NCBI GenBank assembly: GCA_031411495.1
Contig: JANOBD010000011.1
Location: 1 to 61,081, forward strand
Source of the DNA: JANOBD01 sp031411495
Lineage (GTDB): Bacteria > Planctomycetota > Phycisphaerae > Tepidisphaerales > Tepidisphaeraceae
Length of the DNA: 61,081 nucleotides
Reading direction: 5' to 3'
Shown here: positions 11,754-19,306 of the stretch, in pieces
How positions within the stretch are numbered: the stretch's first letter is position 1
How the letters are laid out: every line of letters begins with the position of its first letter
Translations under genes and position numbers: made by a program
The notes under the pieces: model-generated
The model's input: only the letters and a program-made list of their open reading frames with translations
Databases searched by the model: none
What the model was told of the DNA's origin: nothing

Positions 11754-13832
11754 TCAAACGGGCTTGCCGCTTTTCTTGCCGCCGCGATTGCCCTTGCTGC
11801 GCGGTTGCCAAATGCCGCGCGTGTCCTTCGGCTCGGCGTCGGCGAGCCCGCCGGCGCTGGCGATGTCGGGCATCTCCTTCATCTGGCGGATTTTGTCGCG
11901 CATCTGGGCGGCGCGTTCGAACTCCAGGTTCTGGGCCGCGGTCACCATCTCTTCTTCGAGCAATCGAAGGATCTCGGTCTTGTCGAAGTCCCCTTCCGTC
12001 TGCTTGATGACTTCGCGCGTGGTCTTGCGGGCCTTGATCTCGGCCTCGATCGAACTGCGAATCGCCTTTTTCACAGTCGTCGGCGTGATGCCGTGCTCGA
12101 CGTTGTACGCCTTCTGGATCTCGCGGCGCCGGTCCGTCTCTTCGATCGCCTCTTTCATCGCCGGCGTCATCGTGTCGGCGTAGAGGATGACCTTACTCTC
12201 GGAGTTTCGCGCCGCGCGGCCGATTGTCTGGATCAAACTCGTCCCGCTGCGCAGGAATCCCGCCTTGTCCGCGTCTAGGATCGCAACGAAGTTCACCTCC
12301 GGAAGATCCAGGCCTTCGCGCAGCAGGTTGATGCCCACCAGTACGTCGAACTCGCCCTTTCGCAGGTCATTCAAGATCTCCACACGCTCGATCGTGTCGA
12401 TCTCGCTGTGCAGGTAGCGACACTTGATGCCGGCATCCTGAATGTAAGCGCTCAGATCTTCGGCGAGGCGCTTGGTAAGGCACGTCACCAGAACCCGGCC
12501 GCCGCCCTTCACGCGCTCCTTGATCTGCGCGAGCAGATGAGGCACCTGGCCTTGTGCGGGGAGGACCTCCACCTCGGGGTCGATCAGGCCCGTCGGGCGG
12601 ATCACCTGTTCGACGACCTCGCCCTGGCTCATCTGCAACTCTTCTTCGCCGGGCGTGGCGCTGACGAAGACGATCTGGTTCCACATCTTCTCGAACTCTT
12701 CGTACTTGAGAGGCCGATTGTCGAGTGCGCTCGGCAGACGGAAGCCGTGCTCCACGAGCGTCTCTTTTCGCATCCGGTCGCCGTTGTACATCGCTTTAAA
12801 CTGGCTGAGAGTGACATGGCTTTCGTCGATGATGAGGAGGAAATCCTTCGGAAAATAGTCGATGAGCGTGCTCGGCTTTTCGCCGGGCTTGCGGCCATCG
12901 AAATGCCGGCTGTAGTTCTCGATGCCGTTGCAGAAGCCGACTTCCTGGATCATCTCGATGTCATACTTCGTGCGTGCGAGAAGTCGCTGCGCCTCCAGCA
13001 GCTTGCCCTGGCCGCGGAGGGTCATCACGCGCATCTCGAGTTCATCCTTGATCGACTGCACGCCGCGTTCTTTCGCATCCTCCGGCATCACATAGTGAAC
13101 CGCGGGGTAGATGAAGATGGAATCGCGGCTGTTGAGCAGTTCGCCGGTAAGCGGGTTGATCGCGTCGATCTGTGTAATCTCGTCGCCGAAGAACTCGATT
13201 CGGTAGGCGAACTCCTCGTAGGACGGATGAAGTTCAACCACGTCGCCGCGTACCCGGAACGTGCCGCGTTTGAAATCGAAATCATTCCGCGAATACTGCA
13301 GTTCGATCAGTCGCTTGAGCATGTCGTCGCGATCGGTCGGCAAATCCTTCCGGATCGGCAACACGCTCTTCTTATACGAATCCGGCGAGCCGAGCCCGAA
13401 GATGCAGGACACGGACGCGACGATCACCACATCGCGCCGAGACACCAGGTTGCTGGTCGCCGCAAGGCGCAGCCGGTCGAGATCGTCATTGCGCGAACTA
13501 TCCTTCTCGATGTAGATGTCCCGTTGCGGAATGTACGCCTCGGGCTGGTAGTAGTCGTAGTAACTCACGAAGTAGCCGACCGCATTGTTCGGGAAGAGAT
13601 CCTTCATCTCCTCGTAAAGCTGCGCGGCGAGCGTCTTGTTGTGGCTGACGATCAGTGTCGGCCGCTGGGCACGGGCGATGGTATGCGCCATCGTGAACGT
13701 CTTGCCGGTACCGGTCGCGCCCAGGAGCGTCTGAAATCGCCGGCCCTCGCTCAATCCGGCAACGAGCTTCTCAATGGCAGCGGGTTGATCCCCCTGCGGC
13801 GTGTACGGACTGACAACTTCTAAGTCTGGCAT
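11754..13832 (-). CDS. uvrB: UvrABC excinuclease subunit B
   Basis: The 692-residue protein is UvrB, the damage-verifying helicase of nucleotide excision repair. After MPDLEVVSPYTPQGDQPAAI comes Walker A GATGTGKT near residues 37-44. The beta-hairpin region YYDYYQPEAYIP follows, then helicase motifs including IDESHVTLSQ (motif II), FVSATPGEEE, GINLLREGLDLPEV and QTIGRAARN. The C-terminal UVR motif is FERAAQMRDKIRQM near residues 645-660, and a Lys/Gly-rich tail follows. The start at 13832 gives the family N-terminus; the open frame extends upstream without homology. It sits 77 bases downstream of the esterase gene on the same strand, with no functional link evident. Confidence 0.97.
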   Translation of the reverse strand: MPDLEVVSPYTPQGDQPAAIEKLVAGLSEGRRFQTLLGATGTGKTFTMAHTIARAQRPTLIVSHNKTLAAQLYEEMKDLFPNNAVGYFVSYYDYYQPEAYIPQRDIYIEKDSSRNDDLDRLRLAATSNLVSRRDVVIVASVSCIFGLGSPDSYKKSVLPIRKDLPTDRDDMLKRLIELQYSRNDFDFKRGTFRVRGDVVELHPSYEEFAYRIEFFGDEITQIDAINPLTGELLNSRDSIFIYPAVHYVMPEDAKERGVQSIKDELEMRVMTLRGQGKLLEAQRLLARTKYDIEMIQEVGFCNGIENYSRHFDGRKPGEKPSTLIDYFPKDFLLIIDESHVTLSQFKAMYNGDRMRKETLVEHGFRLPSALDNRPLKYEEFEKMWNQIVFVSATPGEEELQMSQGEVVEQVIRPTGLIDPEVEVLPAQGQVPHLLAQIKERVKGGGRVLVTCLTKRLAEDLSAYIQDAGIKCRYLHSEIDTIERVEILNDLRKGEFDVLVGINLLREGLDLPEVNFVAILDADKAGFLRSGTSLIQTIGRAARNSESKVILYADTMTPAMKEAIEETDRRREIQKAYNVEHGITPTTVKKAIRSSIEAEIKARKTTREVIKQTEGDFDKTEILRLLEEEMVTAAQNLEFERAAQMRDKIRQMKEMPDIASAGGLADAEPKDTRGIWQPRSKGNRGGKKSGKPV

Positions 13833-13909
13833 AAGGCAATTGTAGCCCGCCCGTTTCGGTGAGGCACGAACCCCTGTTGGCGATATTCTCATCCGCATCG
13901 GCCATGCCA

Positions 13910-15445
13910 CTACGGCTGGGACAGGAACTCCAGCATCTCGTCATCAAAGTGCTTCATCTCGGCCGACTCGTATATCGAACCATGGCCCTTGCCAGGAACG
14001 ATCTTGATGTAGCCGTTGTTGGTCTTCTCATCGCCGGTGGGCGGCAACTTCGCGAGTTCGTCGCGGAGCATCGCTACCGCTTCGTTGAGGTAGTAGTCGT
14101 CCATGCCGCCGACGACCAGATGCATCCGCTCCCGCCAGATCGGCGCATATCTGGCGGGATCATTGCGCAGCAGGAGTGAGAGGTCGTACTTCTTGTAGTG
14201 CTCGGCCTCGAAACGGTCGATCTCGCCGCTGATAGGATCCCAGAGTGACTTGGGTCGGAAGTGGCCGGCGTTCGAACCCCACACTGCCTGCCAACTGTCC
14301 CACTGCTGACCGCTGGCGTTGTCCTTGGTGAAAATCTCCTCGCGGCTCGCCTCTTGGCGGACGGTGATAGTCACATTGTCCTTCTGATCGCGCGTGGAGG
14401 GAATGTCCTTGCCGTCACGCTCGTAGAAACTTCGACCGTCATAGATGTCGACGAGTTCGAACCGCCGGAAGTCGACCGGATCAGGTGAGCTCGGCCACGC
14501 GGCGCCGAAGAGATCGGGATACTGCATCTGGAGCCAACACGTCGCCCAGCCGCCGGAGGAGTGCCCAGTGATGATGCGGTGCTTCGCATCGGCGACGAGC
14601 GGATAGCGATGTTCCAGTTCCGGGATCAGCTCCTGGGTCAGTGCTTTGCCGTACGGGCCGTTCACGTCGCTGTCGGCGAACAAGGTGTGGCCGTTCGGGC
14701 TTTCGGGATCGAGGACGATGTAGAATGTCTTCTCGGCCAGCGATTTCGCGACCGACTGCTTCCCCTTGGTCATTCCCGCGCGGCGTTCGGCCTCTCTCTG
14801 GGCATCAAAGTGCCTGCCGCCGAAGCCCGGCACTTCATAGATCGCCGCATACGGTTTGCCCTCGTCGAAGTTGATCGGCTTCACCACGCCGGCGCGGAGG
14901 TGAATCTCCCTCCCGTGAAAATTCGAAAGCGCTTTCGACTTGATGTCCACGATCTCGACGCGCTTCGGATCGATCGAGGGACCGTTGACGACCTCGCTAA
15001 GCGTGAGCTTGATCGGCTCGCTCGACCTCTCGTCGACCTTGAACGTCACCACCTTCGACGACAGATTGCCCGGCTCCATGTCCCAGCCGCTCGCCTCGTC
15101 ATGCCAGTCGAGTACGGCCATCGCGCTGTACTTGCCGGGTTTGAGCTCGTTCAGGCGAGCGAGGTACCAGTCGGCCATCTCGTCGATGACGAGCTTGTCG
15201 CCGGCTTTCAGCTGCTTTACCGACGTCGCGTAGACCGGCATCGGCTCGGCGCAGAAATCCCAGCCTCCCGGCGACTCGCCGCGATGCAAGGGTCGGTTCG
15301 GCCCGACGATGAAGACGAACAACCGTCCATTGACGGGAGAATCGAGCGTCTTTGGCGCGACATCGACGACGAACGACGTCGCATACGAGATCGGCGCGAA
15401 AAGCAAAACCAGGAGCGCTGTGCAGGCCAAGGCCAGACGTGTCAT
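13910..15445 (-). CDS. exported esterase, alpha/beta-hydrolase fold
   Basis: The 511-residue protein begins with a signal peptide (MTRLALACTALLVLLFAPIS). A beta-rich N-terminal half includes SYLARLNELKPGKYSAMAVLD-like segments and probably forms a separate domain. The C-terminal half is a putative esterase (esterase D type) with nucleophile elbow GHSSGGWA. Later acidic and His candidates occur in VVGGMDDYY and PGKGHGSIYES. The GxSxG serine is followed by QMQYPDLFGAAWPSSPDPVD, typical of the family. It is expected outside the cytoplasm, removing acyl groups from an unknown substrate; carbohydrate acetyl or feruloyl esters would suit this genome but nothing local proves it. ATG 15445 is chosen because the signal peptide starts there. 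Confidence 0.8.
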   Translation of the reverse strand: MTRLALACTALLVLLFAPISYATSFVVDVAPKTLDSPVNGRLFVFIVGPNRPLHRGESPGGWDFCAEPMPVYATSVKQLKAGDKLVIDEMADWYLARLNELKPGKYSAMAVLDWHDEASGWDMEPGNLSSKVVTFKVDERSSEPIKLTLSEVVNGPSIDPKRVEIVDIKSKALSNFHGREIHLRAGVVKPINFDEGKPYAAIYEVPGFGGRHFDAQREAERRAGMTKGKQSVAKSLAEKTFYIVLDPESPNGHTLFADSDVNGPYGKALTQELIPELEHRYPLVADAKHRIITGHSSGGWATCWLQMQYPDLFGAAWPSSPDPVDFRRFELVDIYDGRSFYERDGKDIPSTRDQKDNVTITVRQEASREEIFTKDNASGQQWDSWQAVWGSNAGHFRPKSLWDPISGEIDRFEAEHYKKYDLSLLLRNDPARYAPIWRERMHLVVGGMDDYYLNEAVAMLRDELAKLPPTGDEKTNNGYIKIVPGKGHGSIYESAEMKHFDDEMLEFLSQP

Positions 15446-15522
15446 GCCGACAATGTAATCCCAACAGGGTCGGCCCGCGATGAAAAGCTCACCGGCGCTC
15501 TGAGGATCTGCCCGGCCAGGCC

Positions 15523-16935
15523 TCACCGCCCGTCGGAAGCGTCCGGCGCGAGTTTTATTTCCAGCGGCTCGCCCGCGTGGGTATGGAACAGATCGAGCAA
15601 CTGGGAGAGGTTCGTCACCGGTTTGCCGTCGATGCGGGTCAGGATCGAGCCGACTTTCAGAGGCGTTTCCGCGGAGGCTTCGACGCCGGTCACGATCGCA
15701 CCTTGCGCATGATTCGCAAACGTCACGCCCGCCCAGCAGAACCGCTGCGTGACGGTCGTGACGGGTTGGACGGGCAATTCGCGGCGGCGTGGGCGGACCG
15801 TCAGCTCCGTCGCGTTCCCGTCTCTCGCGACCGACATCGTGACGTCGCGATCGACCGCGCACGCGCCGGCGAGGCGGATGAAATCGATATCCGAATGAAT
15901 CTCCTGGCCATCGAAGGTCTTGATCACGTCTCCGATCTGCAATACGCCCGCCGCGGGTGTGCCCGGATCGATCCGGTCTACGCGCGCGCCGAGCGGTGCG
16001 TTCCTTGAGACGGTGCCACTCGAGACGGCGCGTGTCTCGCCTTCGGGTTGTCGATTGACCGGGTCAGCAAAGGTGGTGCTGACAATCTGCACCTCGGCCG
16101 GGCTCACGTTCACGCCGAGGTAACCGTAGATCGATTCGTCGCCGTGCTTGAGTTGTTCGATGCGAGACCGGGTTCCAGCCGAGAGCGAAATGGCGAAGCC
16201 GATGTTCTGCTCGGTGGAGGAGTTCGGCACGACGGCGCAGACGATCCCGATCGCGTTCCCGGAAAGATCCAGCAGCGGGCCGCCCGAGCTTCCGGTCGTG
16301 ATCGGCGTGGTGATCTGCAGAAGGTCGCCGTAGAAACGGTGTTCGCGCGCGGAGAGAGTTGGCAATGCACGTCCGGTCGCGCTGATGCAACCGACACTCG
16401 CCGCCATCTTTCCGGTGATCGAGATGCCGCCGGGATTGCCAATCGTCGCGACCAGGTCTCCCCGCTCGGCGAGCGGTTGTTCCGCGAACTCGATCGGCTT
16501 GACCTTCGCGGGAACGCGCAGCACGGCGAGATCGGATCGCGGGTCGGTGCCGACCACGAGCGCGGGCAATGTCTGGCCCGCATCATCGGTTACCCAGACG
16601 GAGCTCGCACCGCTGACGACGTGTTCGTTGGTGAGCAGGAATCCATCCGCATCGATCGCGAACGCGCTCCCGCAGGAACGCTGGGCCGTCTCGGCAACCT
16701 CCATGAACGTCGAAGCGGCGACCGATTTCCGAAAGAGACGCGGATCGGACACGTTCGCACCGAATGCGGTGACTGCGTAGACCGAATTGCACGACCGATC
16801 CACGACGCTATGAAGCTGTCTCTGGAGCGCGCTCGCTTCCTCGAGCGGCGAGGTGATCTCGACCGCGAGAGCGGAGGTCGCCAGGCAGAGCGACAGGAGA
16901 AAGGACAGGCGGACTCGTCGAGTGTGCATGCGCAT
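15523..16935 (-). CDS. HtrA/DegP-like serine protease with two PDZ domains
   Basis: The 470-residue exported protease starts with a signal peptide (MHTRRVRLSFLLSLCLATSA). The trypsin-like domain has the full triad: His105 in NEHVVSG, Asp135 in RSDLAVL and Ser217 in GSSGGPLLD. Two PDZ-like regions follow: one around APLGARVDRIDPGTPAAGVLQIGDVIKTFDG, and a second around AIVTGVEASAETPLKVGSILTRIDGKPV at the C-terminus. HtrA proteins degrade or chaperone misfolded proteins in the cell envelope. ATG 16935 or 16929 both fit the signal peptide; neither has a clear ribosome-binding site. The gene precedes the esterase by 77 bases on the same strand. Confidence 0.9.
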   Translation of the reverse strand: MRMHTRRVRLSFLLSLCLATSALAVEITSPLEEASALQRQLHSVVDRSCNSVYAVTAFGANVSDPRLFRKSVAASTFMEVAETAQRSCGSAFAIDADGFLLTNEHVVSGASSVWVTDDAGQTLPALVVGTDPRSDLAVLRVPAKVKPIEFAEQPLAERGDLVATIGNPGGISITGKMAASVGCISATGRALPTLSAREHRFYGDLLQITTPITTGSSGGPLLDLSGNAIGIVCAVVPNSSTEQNIGFAISLSAGTRSRIEQLKHGDESIYGYLGVNVSPAEVQIVSTTFADPVNRQPEGETRAVSSGTVSRNAPLGARVDRIDPGTPAAGVLQIGDVIKTFDGQEIHSDIDFIRLAGACAVDRDVTMSVARDGNATELTVRPRRRELPVQPVTTVTQRFCWAGVTFANHAQGAIVTGVEASAETPLKVGSILTRIDGKPVTNLSQLLDLFHTHAGEPLEIKLAPDASDGR

Positions 16936-17286
16936 CGGCTTTGTCAGGGGCACTCTATCAATACCCCGCCGACGTGCAGGCTTGGGAACAATTGACGACA
17001 ACTTCGCGGCCGCCCAACCGGTTCTAAGTGCGCTGGAGCGACGTGCAGCGTTTATCCGCTTCGGCGCTGTCGAAAATCAAAGTCTTGCGCACGTCCGATA
17101 GCCGATACCCCGCTTGCACTGGGGCAGTACGAATTCGATGGCGGACAACTGTGATCGAAGTGCTTCTGCGACGAACACTCCCGCTGCGCCGAAAACGGTC
17201 CGATTCTTCAAAGCTGTCGCTGGGTTTCCTCCGTGAATCGAGCGAGCGCGGTGATTTGCCGGCGTGAATGATCGCGTGTCAACGCT
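16936..17286. other. intergenic region between recA hairpin and htrA-like gene
   Basis: No gene could be supported here. The reading frames present are short, in mixed directions and without recognisable motifs. It should contain the promoter of the leftward htrA-like gene, but no convincing -35/-10 pair was found. Confidence 0.5.
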
Positions 17287-17328
17287 GAGTTCCGTGCCGC
17301 ACGACAACCTGAGTGCGGCACGGAATTC
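17287..17328 (-). terminator. long hairpin downstream of recA
   Basis: Thirteen bases at 17290-17302 (TTCCGTGCCGCAC) pair perfectly with 17313-17325, and the stem extends by about three more pairs, one of them G-T, around a 10-base loop. The stem lies 15 bases beyond the recA stop. There is no T-run after it on the recA strand, so it may act as a factor-dependent terminator or mRNA-stabilising 3' structure. Confidence 0.6.
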
Positions 17329-17340
17329 AGTTCGCTTTCA

Positions 17341-18510
17341 TCACTCCGCCGTCTCGGCTTCAGGCGGATTCTTGTTACCGATCAGTTGCTTGGCCTCGAG
17401 AACGCCCTGGCGGATTTCCTGGGCCAGGTCCGGGTTGTCCTTCAGGAATTGCTTGGCATTCTCACGGCCCTGGCCGAGGCGCGTGCTCTTGTAGTTGTAC
17501 CAGGCGCCGCTCTTCTCGACGACGTTGCACAACACGCCAAGATCGAGCAAATCGCCTTCGTAGCTGATGCCGGCATCGAACATGATGTCGAACTCGGCAT
17601 CGCGGAACGGTGGCGCGAGCTTGTTCTTCACGACGCGGGCGCGCGTCCGGTTGCCGACCGCGATTTCGCCTTCCTTGATCGAACCGGTCCGGCGGACGTC
17701 GATACGAACCGAGCTGTAGAACTTCAGCGCGCGGCCGCCGGGCGTGGTCTCGGGGTTGCCGAACATCACGCCGATCTTTTCACGGATCTGGTTGATGAAG
17801 ATCACCGTGCACTTGGAACGGTTGATCGCACCCGTGAGCTTGCGCAGCGCCTGCGACATCAGGCGAGCCTGCAGGCCGACGTGCGAGTCACCCATTTCGC
17901 CTTCGATTTCCGCCTTCGGAATGAGAGCGGCCACGGAGTCGATGACGATGACATCGACCGCGTTGGAACGGACGAGCATCTCGCAGATTTCCAGCGCTTG
18001 CTCGCCGGTGTCGGGCTGGCTCACGAGTAACTCGTCGAGCTTCACGCCGATCTTGCGCGCCCACGACGGGTCGAGTGCGTGTTCGGCGTCGATGAACGCC
18101 GCGACACCGCCCGACTTTTGTACGTTGGCGACGATGTGGAGGTTGAGGGTCGTCTTGCCGGACGATTCCGGGCCAAACACTTCGAGCACCCGGCCGCGCG
18201 GGATTCCGTAGCCGCCCAGCGCGATATCGAGCGAGAGCGCGCCGGTGGGGATGCCATCGATCGGGCCGCGGTTCATCCCTTCGAGTTTCATGACCGAGCC
18301 TTTGCCGAACTGCCGCTCGATCTGCTGGACGGCACGGGAGAGTGCCGAGTCGCGGCCATCGCGCTCGAAAGTTCCCGAGACGTTGGCGGTGGTGGAGTTG
18401 TTGATCGGCGAAACGCCATTGGACGCGGCCGAGCTGTGAGAGGCGACGGCGGTGCCGTTGACGGCTTCTGCTTCCGATGCGGACGAGGAGGAAGAACGAG
18501 ACTTGGCCAC
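17341..18510 (-). CDS. recA: recombinase RecA with Ser/Ala-rich N-terminal extension
   Basis: The 389-residue protein is RecA. The conserved core begins at RDSALSRAVQQIERQFGKGS. Walker A GPESSGKTTL lies near residues 113-122, followed by Walker B VIVIDSVAAL, loop 2 INQIREKIGVMFGNPETTPGG and a conserved C-terminal domain with YKSTRLGQGRENAK. It forms the filament for recombination and SOS signalling. The start is a GTG at 18510 preceded by an AGG-containing leader; no ATG exists between it and the core. This leaves about 50 residues rich in Ser, Ala and Asn before the core, longer than usual. A strong hairpin follows the gene. The long upstream region carries tandem repeats and palindromes. 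Confidence 0.97.
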   Translation of the reverse strand: MAKSRSSSSSASEAEAVNGTAVASHSSAASNGVSPINNSTTANVSGTFERDGRDSALSRAVQQIERQFGKGSVMKLEGMNRGPIDGIPTGALSLDIALGGYGIPRGRVLEVFGPESSGKTTLNLHIVANVQKSGGVAAFIDAEHALDPSWARKIGVKLDELLVSQPDTGEQALEICEMLVRSNAVDVIVIDSVAALIPKAEIEGEMGDSHVGLQARLMSQALRKLTGAINRSKCTVIFINQIREKIGVMFGNPETTPGGRALKFYSSVRIDVRRTGSIKEGEIAVGNRTRARVVKNKLAPPFRDAEFDIMFDAGISYEGDLLDLGVLCNVVEKSGAWYNYKSTRLGQGRENAKQFLKDNPDLAQEIRQGVLEAKQLIGNKNPPEAETAE

Positions 18511-19306
18511 GATGGGCCTGCCTTTCGGTTCCGCGGCGCGAGAAAGATCGCGACGATCGAAACCTTTGTGCCGGCAGAAGACTCTTTGGCATCCACGCGA
18601 TGGAGATTGAAATCTCCAAGGCGAAGCGGCAAGCCGCCAAAAACGGCTGACCGCGGATGCCGGTCCTGCCGGCGTTGGCTTGGAAAGCTGCGGGAAGAAT
18701 CGAAACCATCGATTCCGAGCCGAGCGGCTGGCGGTAAGAGATGGGTCGTGCGACCCACTCCACCTGCAGCACGCGGGGCCATCCGCATACACCGGGCTCG
18801 ACGGCAAGCCAATCACCGCCCTGACCCGGCCGCCCCAAACACTTGTTCGGGGCTTGTACGGATATCCTATCGGATACCAAACATCTGTCCATTGAGAAAA
18901 TCCGTTCGTAACGATTTTTCTGCCTGCACCGCCTTCCGCCGGTCCCCGCGTAAGCGTCCGTGCGGCACCACAGAGTCTTGCATTCCCTTGCATTTCGTTG
19001 CATTTCGCTGCCTCGCCGCCCGATGGCGAACGTCGCTAAACCACTGCCCGGAAGCATCTTAACAAGCACGCGGCACATGCGTTTCCTTCTAATTCGCCCG
19101 TCAGCATCCCTGCAAGCGAAATCGCGGCGTCGACGCCCTCATGCAACGACGATTTCTCGCGCCCGCAGGTGTGACAATGAGATCGAAAAAATCAATCGCG
19201 CCGCTGAAATGGCCCTCGTACGATGCCGTCTGCTGATTGAACTGGCGGAACGGCTCGTGAGCGAATCAGGCTGCTTCGCCGGTCATCTCACTCCAGGGAA
19301 GGCCAG
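18511..19306. promoter_or_regulatory. 796-base divergent region between recA and RTX gene
   Basis: No gene is supported; the open frames lack ribosome sites and protein-like composition. Noted within it are an inverted repeat TATCC-N4-GGATA at 18863-18876, a near-palindrome CGTTCGTAACG at 18903-18913 that could be an operator, and the TTGCATTTCG tandem repeats at 18979-19008. The region must carry the recA promoter (leftward) and the promoter of the RTX gene (rightward). The latter has GGAAGG just before its ATG. A LexA-like role for the palindrome is a guess. Confidence 0.4.
18979..19008. repeat. three tandem 10-base repeats TTGCATTTCG
   Basis: Three consecutive units read TTGCATTCCC, TTGCATTTCG and TTGCATTTCG, followed by a degenerate CTGCCTCGCC. 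A period of 10 bases is close to one helical turn, so copies face the same side of DNA. They lie about 470 bases upstream of recA and about 300 bases upstream of the RTX gene. Confidence 0.7.

Noticed and set aside
12408..13823. 471-residue frame opposite uvrB
   Set aside because: It is antisense to UvrB over its whole length and has no independent motif.
18079..19062. 327-residue rightward frame over the recA start and upstream region
   Set aside because: Part is antisense to recA, the rest is low-complexity Arg/Pro-rich, and it has no ribosome site.
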